DNA of 24,601 nt from Collinsella aerofaciens (GTDB taxonomy: Bacteria > Actinomycetota > Coriobacteriia > Coriobacteriales > Coriobacteriaceae), in assembly GCA_905213725.1 (NCBI GenBank), contig CAJMJM010000015.1, positions 1 to 24,601 of the forward strand. Reading direction: 5' to 3'. Shown here piece after piece: positions 5,975-12,545 of the stretch. The translations under genes were made by a program, and so were the position numbers. Numbering within the stretch: position 1 is the first letter of the stretch; every line of letters begins with the position of its first letter. The notes beneath the pieces are model-generated. The model made no database searches. It had not been told where the DNA came from and was given only the letters and a program-made list of their open reading frames with translations.

Positions 5975-8900
5975 ATGGACGCCATTAACGATTGGGAAAA
6001 CCAAGCGCTCACCCACAGGAACCGCCTGGCACCCCATGCGTACTTTATGGGTTACGAGACCGCCGATCTCGCCGCTACGTACAGCCGCGAGCTGTCGCGC
6101 GGGTTTGTCCAGCTGTCCGGCTCGTGGCAGTTCCGCCTCTTTGAGGGGCCTGCTGCCGTCTCCAACGAGGAGCTCTCCACGTACGAGCCCGCGTGGGATC
6201 ACGTGGAGGTTCCGCACCTGTGGCAGGTGGATGGTTATGGCAACCTTGCCTACACCGACGAGGGTTTCCCGTTCCCGGTGGACCAGCCGTTCGTTCCCTC
6301 TGACGATCCCACGGGCGTGTACCAGCGCATCGTCAATCTTCCCGCCGTGCCTGCCGGCGCTCGCGAGATCATTCGCTTTGACGGCATCGAGAGCTATGGC
6401 GAGCTGTACGTCAACGGCAAGTTTATCGGCATGACCAAGGGTTCGCGTCTGTCCGCCGAGTTTGACGTGACCGACGCGCTCGTCGAGGGCGACAACCTGT
6501 TTGCGGTCAAGGTTCTGCAGTACAGCGATGGTAGCTACATCGAGGACCAGGACATGTGGTGGGCATCGGGCATCTTCCGCGATGTGTACCTCATGCAGCG
6601 TCCCGCCGCGCATCTGGTCGACTTTAGGTTCCGCACGCACCGCGAGGGCGATGCCGCTCTGATCACGCTCGATACGGTTGCCGAGGGCGCAAGTCGCGTC
6701 GTGTATACGCTCAGCGATGGCCAGAATGTGGTCGCTACGGGCGAGTGCGTCGACGGCCATGCCGAGTACAGCGTTGCCGATGCCCACTTCTGGAACCCCG
6801 AGGACCCCTTCCTCTATGACCTTACGTTTGAGGTCTACGACGGTGACGAGGTCAGCGAGTACGTTCCGCATCGCCAGGGTCTTGCCGAGGTGACGGTTGA
6901 GGGCAATCATATCTACCTCAACGGCACTTACTTTAAGATGCATGGCGTCAACCGCCACGACCACGACGATCACAAGGGCCGCGCCGTGGGTCTCGAGCGC
7001 ATGCGCCGCGACCTGGAGCTCATGAAGCAGCACAACATCAACGCGGTGCGCACGTCCCACTACGCCAACGATCCGCGCTTCTACGAGCTGTGCGACGAGT
7101 ACGGCATCATGCTGGTCGCCGAGACCGATATGGAGAGCCACGGCTTCGAGAATATCGGCAATATCGCCCTGGTCACCGACGACCCTGCCTGGGAGCCGGC
7201 TTACGTTGACCGTGTTGAGCGCCTGGTGATGCAGGAACGCAACCACGCGTGCATCATCATGTGGTCGATGGGCAACGAGAGCGGCTATGGCTGCAACATC
7301 CGCGCGATGTACGCCAAAGCTCACGAGCTCGACGGTCGTCCGGTCCACTACGAGGAGGATCGCAACGCCGATACCGTCGACGTCATTTCCACCATGTACT
7401 CCCGCGTGTCGCAGATGAACGACTTTGGCGAGCATCCGTTCCCCAAGCCGCGCATCAACTGCGAGTACGGCCACTCCATGGGTAATGGTCCCGGAGGCCT
7501 GTCCGAGTACCAGGAGGTCTTCGATCGCTGGGATTGCATCCAAGGCCAGTTTATTTGGGAATGGTGCGACCACGGTTTGGCTGCTGTGACCGAGGACGGC
7601 GTTGCCTACGACATGTATGGCGGCGACAACGGCGATTACCCCAACAACAGCAACTTCTGCATCGACGGCATGGTGTTCCCCTGGCAGCAGCCGAGCCCGG
7701 GCCTTACCGAGTACGGCCAGGTCATCTGCCCGGTTCGCATGGCCTACGATGCCGAGGCGGGCGAGCTGACCGTCACCAACAAGCGTTGGTTTACCACCCT
7801 CGAGGATGTCTGCCTGTCGGCGGAGACCCTGGTGGACGGCGACGTGGTCTGCCGCAAGACGCTCATGCCCGGTGCGGTTGCCCCCGGCGAGTCCGTCCAG
7901 CTTCCGCTGGTGATTCACGAGGCCGCAGTGGGCGAGACCCTGCTGACCGTGCACGCCTACACCATGGCGGCTCACGCCTGGTGCGAGCCGATGTTCCAAC
8001 TGGGTGCAAGCCAGTTTGCCATCGCAAACCATCCGGCGCCGGCAATTTCCGCCCCCGCTCGTCCTGAGCTTACGGTCGAGGAGACCGAGCAGGAGATTCG
8101 CATTCGCTCCCTCAACGGCGAGCTGACCTTCAGCAAGGTCAACGGTACCGTGAGCGAGTGGAAGGCATCCGGTCGCGACGTCATGACCTCCGGTCCCCAG
8201 GTTGGTTTTTGGCATCCGCTCGTCGATAACCACGCTCAGGAGTACGACTCCCTGTGGAAGGACAACTTCATCGATGTGATGCAGACGTCTACCCGCAAGG
8301 TTTCTTGGAAGCAGGACGGCAATGCGGTCGTCGTTACCGTGAGCCAGCGTATCGCTCCTCCCGTCCGCGCGTTCGGCATGCGCGTCGAGCTCGTCTACAC
8401 CGTGCTTCCGAGCGGTCGCGTCGACCTCAAGGTTTCCGGCGAGCCCTACGGCGATTACTCGGATATCATCCCGCGCATCGGCATCTCCTTCGAGGTCCCC
8501 GGTTGCGATCGTGCCGTCGAGTGGTATGGCCACGGCCCGGGCGAGAACTATCCGGACTCGTTGCGCGCCAACCCGGTCGGTCATTACCGCACTACGGTCG
8601 ATGACATGTTCACGCCCTACGTTATGCCTCAGGATTGCGCTAACCGCGAGGGCGCCCGCTGGGTTGCTCTGCGCTCTAGCCATGGCGACGGCGTGCTGGT
8701 GACCCGTCCGGCTGACGCCGCCTCCAACCCGTTCTCATTCTCGGCATGGCCCTATAGCTGCGAGGCCATCGATAACGCCAAGCACGTCTACGACCTTGTC
8801 AAGGGCGATACGGTCACGGTCAACATCAACGACCAGTTGCTCGGCCTTGGCTCGAACTCTTGGGGTTCCGAGGTGCTCGATTCCTATCGCACCCGTTTTG

Positions 8901-8983
8901 AGAGCTTCAGCTTTGAGGTGTCCCTGCGACCGCTGACGTCTGCCGATCTGGCTCAGGCGCTGGCACCCATTAAGGAGGCATAA
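5975..8983 (+). CDS. ebgA: Beta-galactosidase, GH2, evolved (EbgA) type large subunit
   Basis: A 1002-residue GH2 enzyme (E. coli EbgA is about 1030) that hydrolyses terminal beta-galactosides such as lactose in the cytoplasm; there is no signal peptide. The N-terminus WENQALTHRNRLAPHAYF and the block DMWWASGIFRDVYL closely follow EbgA rather than LacZ. Order: sugar-binding jelly-roll domain, Ig-like domain, TIM barrel, second Ig-like domain, and the C-terminal beta-sandwich. Acid/base Glu435 lies in MWSMGNESGYG and nucleophile Glu497 in NCEYGHSMGN. GAAGGAG eight bases before the ATG fixes the start. ebgC follows after three bases, so both are one operon behind a three-operator promoter. No sugar transporter gene is adjacent. 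Confidence 0.96.
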   Translation: MDAINDWENQALTHRNRLAPHAYFMGYETADLAATYSRELSRGFVQLSGSWQFRLFEGPAAVSNEELSTYEPAWDHVEVPHLWQVDGYGNLAYTDEGFPFPVDQPFVPSDDPTGVYQRIVNLPAVPAGAREIIRFDGIESYGELYVNGKFIGMTKGSRLSAEFDVTDALVEGDNLFAVKVLQYSDGSYIEDQDMWWASGIFRDVYLMQRPAAHLVDFRFRTHREGDAALITLDTVAEGASRVVYTLSDGQNVVATGECVDGHAEYSVADAHFWNPEDPFLYDLTFEVYDGDEVSEYVPHRQGLAEVTVEGNHIYLNGTYFKMHGVNRHDHDDHKGRAVGLERMRRDLELMKQHNINAVRTSHYANDPRFYELCDEYGIMLVAETDMESHGFENIGNIALVTDDPAWEPAYVDRVERLVMQERNHACIIMWSMGNESGYGCNIRAMYAKAHELDGRPVHYEEDRNADTVDVISTMYSRVSQMNDFGEHPFPKPRINCEYGHSMGNGPGGLSEYQEVFDRWDCIQGQFIWEWCDHGLAAVTEDGVAYDMYGGDNGDYPNNSNFCIDGMVFPWQQPSPGLTEYGQVICPVRMAYDAEAGELTVTNKRWFTTLEDVCLSAETLVDGDVVCRKTLMPGAVAPGESVQLPLVIHEAAVGETLLTVHAYTMAAHAWCEPMFQLGASQFAIANHPAPAISAPARPELTVEETEQEIRIRSLNGELTFSKVNGTVSEWKASGRDVMTSGPQVGFWHPLVDNHAQEYDSLWKDNFIDVMQTSTRKVSWKQDGNAVVVTVSQRIAPPVRAFGMRVELVYTVLPSGRVDLKVSGEPYGDYSDIIPRIGISFEVPGCDRAVEWYGHGPGENYPDSLRANPVGHYRTTVDDMFTPYVMPQDCANREGARWVALRSSHGDGVLVTRPADAASNPFSFSAWPYSCEAIDNAKHVYDLVKGDTVTVNINDQLLGLGSNSWGSEVLDSYRTRFESFSFEVSLRPLTSADLAQALAPIKEA

Positions 8984-8986
8984 GCC

Positions 8987-9442
8987 ATGCATGTCTTTAA
9001 CTCGCGCGCCGATTTCGACGCCCAGATGAAGTCCGTCAAGAAGTGGATGCGTACCGGGCAGGCGCTCGACGGCGTTTCTGAACTGCAGCACGATGTGGCG
9101 TACTCTATCGGCGACTCGCTGGTGTATTGGTGGGTGAACGCCCACGAGGTGGCTACTGCCGATCTGGTCGGTCACCGTCGCTACCATGCCGTGCTCGCCC
9201 CGCTCGACGGCGACCTGACCGTCGAGGTTGCCCCCAAGGCGGGCCTCACCTGCACCCGCGCTTACAGCGATATCGATGATCGCGAGCGCTTTGAAGGTAC
9301 GGGGGAGACCGTGACGATTCCCGCCGGCGGCGTTGTCGTCATCGAAATTGACGAGGCCTGCCGTGTTATCGCCGAGGCTTCGGATCCCCGCGTCGTGGTG
9401 CTGCACGTGACGGTTGAAGGTTATTCCTTCCCTAACAAGTAG
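8987..9442 (+). CDS. ebgC: EbgC-type small subunit of evolved beta-galactosidase (YhcH/YjgK/YiaL family)
   Basis: A 151-residue cupin-like protein, matching the 149-residue E. coli EbgC. Shared features are AYSIGDSLVYW, GHRRYHAVL, the GETV turn and the C-terminal FPNK. In E. coli EbgC is required for full activity of EbgA and forms a heterooctamer with it. Its AAGGAGG lies inside the end of ebgA and the ATG follows the ebgA stop by three bases, so the two are translationally linked. Together with the EbgA-like sequence of the large subunit this makes the Ebg assignment firm. The in vivo substrate could be lactose or another beta-galactoside from diet or mucin. Confidence 0.93.
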   Translation: MHVFNSRADFDAQMKSVKKWMRTGQALDGVSELQHDVAYSIGDSLVYWWVNAHEVATADLVGHRRYHAVLAPLDGDLTVEVAPKAGLTCTRAYSDIDDRERFEGTGETVTIPAGGVVVIEIDEACRVIAEASDPRVVVLHVTVEGYSFPNK

Positions 9443-9527
9443 TATTCGTCCGTTTGGACGTTTGCTTCGCGCCGTTAGGGGGATGGCTTTGTTGACTCCC
9501 TTTTCCCCATTCCCCTTAGCAGGTGCG

Positions 9528-9558
9528 CCGTCCGTGTTTGCACTTGCAGCTCGGACGG
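9528..9558. terminator. Stem-loop between ebgC and the permease gene
   Basis: CCGTCCG (9528-9534) pairs with CGGACGG (9552-9558) over 17 bases. No T-run follows, so it is a weak terminator or an mRNA processing structure rather than a firm operon end. Confidence 0.35.
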
Positions 9559-9594
9559 TATTAGATGACATTTAACAGATGATTGGGAGGGCTT

Positions 9595-11058
9595 ATGAGC
9601 TCTGAAAAACGAGGAACGATTGGTTCGTTCGCTCTGCTGGGCATGACGGTCGCCGCCGTGTTCGGTATCAAGAACATCATCAACAACAACGCGGCCATCG
9701 GCTTGGCAGCAGCGCCGTCGTTCTTTTTCGCCACGCTTTTGTACTTTGTCCCCTATACCCTGGTTACCGCCGAGTTCGTCGGCCTCAACAAGGACTCCGA
9801 GTCGGGCGTGTACGCATGGGTTAAGACCTCGATGGGTGGTCGCTGGGCGTTCCTGACGGCATTTAGCTACTGGTTCGTTAACCTGTTCTTCTTTGCGTCC
9901 GTCCTGCCCAACGTCATCATCTACGCGAGCTACGTGTTCTTTGGTGCCAACGCCGAGCTTTCGCAGCTGTGGATCACCATTATCGAGATCGTCGTCTTTG
10001 CTATCGCCACGTGGGTTTCGACTAAGGGCGCTAAGTGGATCGGCTCCATTTCCTCCTTCGGTTCGACCGCGGCTCTCGGCCTGACCGCCGTGTTCATCCT
10101 GCTGTCCCTGGCTGCTGCCTTTGGCGGCGTTGAGTTCGCTACGGCTCCTACTCCCGCTAACATGGCTCCCGACATGAGCAACTTCGCCACTATGTGGGGC
10201 TTCTTCGGTACGCTTGCCTGGATCATCCAGGGCGTTGGCGGTGCTGAGTCTGTTGGCGTGTTCCTTAACGACCTTAAGGGCGGCGTCAAGGCCTTCGTGC
10301 GCACCGTCGTTATCGCCGGCCTGACCATCGGCCTTCTGTATGCAGGCGCTTCGCTGCTGGTTAACCTGTTCATCCCCGAGGGCGGCGTTGCCATCTCCAC
10401 CGGCATCTTCGACGTATTCGGCGCTGTCTTTGCCCACTTTGGCATTCCCATGGAAGTGTCTACGCGCGTCATCGGCTTGATCCTTCTCGCCGCCACGCTG
10501 GGCTCCCTCATGATGTGGACTTCTGCTCCCATCAAGGTTTTCTTCACCGAGATTCCCAAGGGCGTTATTGGTAGCAAGATCGTTGAGCTCAACGAGCACG
10601 GCATTCCCGCCCGCGCTGCCTGGCTGCAGTTCGCTATCGTCGTCCCCATCCTGATCATCCCGGCTCTGGGCTCTGGTAACCTCGACGACCTGCTCATGAT
10701 CGTCACCAACATGACGGCTGCCACCGCTCTGCTCCCGCCGCTGCTGATCCTGCTTGCCTACTTTATGCTGCGCAAGAACTTCGACGCTGCTCCCCGTGGC
10801 TTCCGCATGGGCTCGCGCAGCTTTGGCCTGGTCGTTGCCGCATTCCTGCTTGTGGTCTTCTGCTTCGTGCTTATCTGCGGCACCATTCCGCTTGATCAGC
10901 CTCTGTGGCTGACGCTGGTCTACAACGTTGGCGGCGGGGTCGTCTTCCTGGGCCTTGCCGTGATGTGGGACAACCGCTACATCAACCGCCTGCGCGAAAC
11001 CGATCCCGAGGCCGCCGAGAGCGAGCTTCGCCCCTCCGTTCTCGACATGATGGAGTAG
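9595..11058 (+). CDS. APC-superfamily amino-acid permease (YjeM-like)
   Basis: A 487-residue integral membrane protein with about 12 hydrophobic segments and the APC start (GSFALLGMTVAAVFGIKNI), in which the conserved unwound Gly region of helix 1 is visible. Cytoplasmic loops carry LNKDSESGVYAWVKTSMGGRW, typical of amino-acid/polyamine transporters, and the later block SAPIKVFFTEIPKGV resembles E. coli YjeM. The substrate is not determinable; amino acid or amino acid/amine exchange is likely. ATG at 9595 with GGGAGG just upstream is chosen over an in-frame TTG at 9583. It follows ebgC by 152 bases with a stem-loop between, so co-transcription is uncertain, and a role in lactose uptake is unlikely for this family. 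A strong terminator follows. Confidence 0.9.
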   Translation: MSSEKRGTIGSFALLGMTVAAVFGIKNIINNNAAIGLAAAPSFFFATLLYFVPYTLVTAEFVGLNKDSESGVYAWVKTSMGGRWAFLTAFSYWFVNLFFFASVLPNVIIYASYVFFGANAELSQLWITIIEIVVFAIATWVSTKGAKWIGSISSFGSTAALGLTAVFILLSLAAAFGGVEFATAPTPANMAPDMSNFATMWGFFGTLAWIIQGVGGAESVGVFLNDLKGGVKAFVRTVVIAGLTIGLLYAGASLLVNLFIPEGGVAISTGIFDVFGAVFAHFGIPMEVSTRVIGLILLAATLGSLMMWTSAPIKVFFTEIPKGVIGSKIVELNEHGIPARAAWLQFAIVVPILIIPALGSGNLDDLLMIVTNMTAATALLPPLLILLAYFMLRKNFDAAPRGFRMGSRSFGLVVAAFLLVVFCFVLICGTIPLDQPLWLTLVYNVGGGVVFLGLAVMWDNRYINRLRETDPEAAESELRPSVLDMME

Positions 11059-11105
11059 CGGCTAGGATTAATCTACGGTTGTGGAATAAATCGATTCCCT
11101 TTCCT

Positions 11106-11135
11106 AAGGAGGGGCCTTACGAGGCCCCTCCTTTT
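11106..11135 (+). terminator. Rho-independent terminator after the permease gene
   Basis: AAGGAGGGGCC (11106-11116) pairs perfectly with GGCCCCTCCTT (11123-11133), loop of six, followed by TTGCGTTTT. Confidence 0.9.
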
Positions 11136-11157
11136 GCGTTTTGGGCATGGATTTTGG

Positions 11158-11387
11158 ACCCTGTGGGCAAAAAATGCCAAATATGAGTACTGTTGCAAAA
11201 TAAGTGCCATATCTATCGGCCGGTCTTGAGCAAAAATGGGCTCAAAATCAATTTATCTAACCCCCTATAAAGGGCGTTTGACGGCTTTCAACCTCTTCGA
11301 ATCGCTCAAAGTAGGCAATTTGCTCTCGATTTTGCTGCTACTAAATTGGTGACAGTACTCATATTTGCCACTTTTTGACCACGAGGT
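11158..11387. mobile_element. AT-rich 230-bp element with 36-bp terminal inverted repeats (MITE-like)
   Basis: The ends 11158-11193 and 11352-11387 are inverted repeats matching at 31 of 36 positions, with an identical 16-base core CAAATATGAGTACTGT. The inside is much richer in A/T than the flanking genes and codes for nothing; it holds a small stem TTGAGC/GCTCAA (about 11226-11244). No target-site duplication is evident. It takes up most of the 422-base gap between the permease and HPr genes; the rest holds the permease terminator and a possible -10 (TACAAT, 11420-11425). A non-autonomous transposable or dispersed repeat is the best guess. Confidence 0.55.
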
Positions 11388-11480
11388 ATCCGGAGGCACC
11401 CTCGACAAGCATCTAACGCTACAATAACTACCACGTGGCTGGGTTTTGCCGGCCGAATGTACGATGTCGTGGGAGGGGAC

Positions 11481-11729
11481 ATGGTCGAGTTTACAAAGAC
11501 GATTAAAGATCCGTTGGGACTACATGCCCGCCCGGTTGCGTTGCTCTATGACATCATTGCCAAGCATCGTAGCGACGTGTCAGTCAGTATCGGCGATCGC
11601 CATACGGATGGCCGCGATGTCATGGGGCTCATGGCCCTCTACGGCGAGTGCGGCGAGGACATCGTGTTCCGCGTTTCGGGCGTGGATGAGGCCTCCTGTG
11701 TCACATCGATCAGAAATCTCTCGCTCTAA
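11481..11729 (+). CDS. HPr-like phosphocarrier protein with Asp in place of regulatory Ser46
   Basis: An 82-residue HPr-fold protein. HPr carries phosphate from PEP via enzyme I to sugar permeases on His15; the motif GLHARP is present with His at exactly residue 15. The regulatory stretch, SIMGVM in Bacillus subtilis HPr, reads DVMGLM here, with Asp at residue 46. HPr kinase could not phosphorylate this, and Asp at 46 is a known mimic of phosphoserine. The C-terminal helix is about six residues shorter than usual. GGGAGGGG just before 11481 fixes the start; an upstream in-frame ATG at 11457 would break the numbering and lacks a site. It is monocistronic, far from any ptsI in this window. A phosphocarrier of the sugar PTS or a regulatory paralogue are both possible. 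Confidence 0.87.
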   Translation: MVEFTKTIKDPLGLHARPVALLYDIIAKHRSDVSVSIGDRHTDGRDVMGLMALYGECGEDIVFRVSGVDEASCVTSIRNLSL

Positions 11730-11739
11730 GCATGATAGG

Positions 11740-11774
11740 GCGCGGTAAAGGATGGTCCTTTGCCGCGCTTTTTT
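11740..11774 (+). terminator. Rho-independent terminator after the HPr-like gene
   Basis: GCGCGGTAAAGGA (11740-11752) pairs with TCCTTTGCCGCGC (11756-11768), one G-U pair, followed by six T. Confidence 0.92.
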
Positions 11775-11820
11775 GTTTCGTATAGGAAACTTTTTCGAAA
11801 TCTGAATGGGGACCCTTTCC

Positions 11821-11876
11821 AAAAAGTTAACCACGTGCTAGTTTACTATAGCGAACATAGACGTGGTTAACTTTTT
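11821..11876. promoter_or_regulatory. 16-bp perfect inverted repeat around a -10-like sequence upstream of the feo operon
   Basis: AAAAAGTTAACCACGT (11821-11836) and its exact reverse complement (11861-11876) enclose 24 bases that contain TTTACTATAG, a possible -10. A further copy of the outer half, AACTTTTT, lies at 11788-11795. The position, 42 bases before feoA, suggests a repressor site for iron or redox control, but it does not match the Fur or DtxR consensus. As RNA it would form a long hairpin without a T-run. Confidence 0.55.
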
Positions 11877-11917
11877 ACGCGTCGATGTTGAGGACGAACT
11901 GACGTTAGGAGCAACTC

Positions 11918-12160
11918 ATGTCTTGCGGACCGCAGATGCCGGCCATGCCGCTTTCGATGGTAAAAGCGGGCGAAACCGTGCGCGTGTCTCGTGTAAAGGG
12001 CAATGAGGACATGAAACACCACCTCAAGGACCTCGGCTTTGTCGAGGGCAACGAAATCCACGTGGTGAGCTCGAGTGGCGCCAATATCATCGTCACGGTG
12101 CTGGGCGCACGCTTTGGCATCGATTCCAAGGTTGCCATGCACATCATGACTGTCGGTTAG
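11918..12160 (+). CDS. feoA: FeoA-family protein, first copy
   Basis: An 80-residue SH3-like FeoA protein, a cytoplasmic partner of the FeoB iron transporter. The core runs from GETVRVSRVKG (about 18-28) through HHLKDLGFVEGNEIHVVSSSGANIIVTVLGARFGID, with the LGF.EG turn that marks the family. It has a 15-residue N-terminal extension, MSCGPQMPAMPLSM, with one Cys, absent from the second copy. AGGAG seven bases upstream supports the start. It opens the operon feoA-feoA-feoB with a 40-base gap to the next gene. Two FeoA proteins side by side are common in Gram-positive and actinobacterial feo operons; whether they form a heteromer with FeoB is not known from sequence. Confidence 0.93.
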   Translation: MSCGPQMPAMPLSMVKAGETVRVSRVKGNEDMKHHLKDLGFVEGNEIHVVSSSGANIIVTVLGARFGIDSKVAMHIMTVG

Positions 12161-12200
12161 TCGACGGCATTTCTGTACGCACTGAAAGGGGGACAAGTAA

Positions 12201-12422
12201 ATGAAGACGTTGGGTGACGTTAAGGTGGGCGAGAGCTCCACCATCGTCAAGCTTCACGGTGAGGGTGCGCTTCGCCGCCACCTTATGGACCTGGGGCTCA
12301 TCAAGGGCACTTCGTTCAAGGTCGTGAAGGTCGCGCCGCTCGGTGATCCGGTCGAGATCAACGTGCGCGGCTACGAGCTTTCCATCCGCAAGGAGGAGGC
12401 GGCCGTCGTCGAGGTCCAGTAA
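12201..12422 (+). CDS. feoA: FeoA-family protein, second copy
   Basis: A 73-residue FeoA domain protein, nearly all core: VGESSTIVKLHGEGALRRHLMDLGLIKGTSFKVVKVAPLGDPVEINVRGYELSIRKEEA in outline, with the family turn LGLIKG and the C-terminal strand that ends in VEVQ. It aligns end to end with the core of the preceding copy but differs at most positions, so the duplication is old. AAAGGGGG about 8 bases upstream is its ribosome site. The gap of 123 bases to feoB is unusually long for this operon and holds two stem-loops and a metal-regulator-like box, so feoB expression may be set separately. Confidence 0.93.
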   Translation: MKTLGDVKVGESSTIVKLHGEGALRRHLMDLGLIKGTSFKVVKVAPLGDPVEINVRGYELSIRKEEAAVVEVQ

Positions 12423-12442
12423 GGGCTTGCGACGTATATTTC

Positions 12443-12478
12443 TGCAGATAAAGTTAGGTTTTTCTAACTTAATGCAGC
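12443..12478. promoter_or_regulatory. DtxR/IdeR-like iron box within a stem-loop before feoB
   Basis: TTAGGTTTTTCTAACTTAA (12455-12473) matches 15 of 19 positions of the published DtxR/IdeR operator consensus TTAGGTTAGGCTAACCTAA. The same bases form a hairpin: AAGTTAG (12452-12458) with CTAACTT (12465-12471), and outside it CTGCA/TGCAG (12443-12447 / 12474-12478). A T-run is absent after the stem. Either iron-dependent repression of a feoB promoter or an RNA structure is possible. Confidence 0.5.
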
Positions 12479-12500
12479 ATCTTTGAAGCACATTATCCAG

Positions 12501-12526
12501 CCTGCGCGGAGAAAGCAGCGCAGGCA
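12501..12526 (+). promoter_or_regulatory. Stem-loop in the feoB leader
   Basis: GCCTGCGC (12501-12508) and GCGCAGGC (12519-12526) form a perfect 8-bp stem with a 10-base loop, ending about 6 bases before the AGGAAGAAGG ribosome site of feoB. No T-run follows, so mRNA stabilisation or translation control is more likely than termination. Confidence 0.4.
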
Positions 12527-12545
12527 CACAAGGAAGAAGGATTGA

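Noticed and set aside
5951..8683. Long open frame of 910 codons on the minus strand opposite ebgA
   Set aside because: It mirrors the codon bias of ebgA, shows no protein family features and has no ribosome site; same for minus-strand frames opposite aspS (2346-4463), feoB (12687-15170), uxaC (16879-18201), uxaB (18428-20020), uxaA (20030-21595) and the symporter gene (21815-23554).
9583..9594. TTG start four codons before the permease ATG
   Set aside because: It would overlap the GGGAGG that serves the ATG at 9595.
11158..11387. Inverted-repeat elements at 11158-11387 and 16499-16695 as copies of one family
   Set aside because: Both have long arms and similar size, but apart from a GAGTAYT core the arm sequences do not align convincingly.
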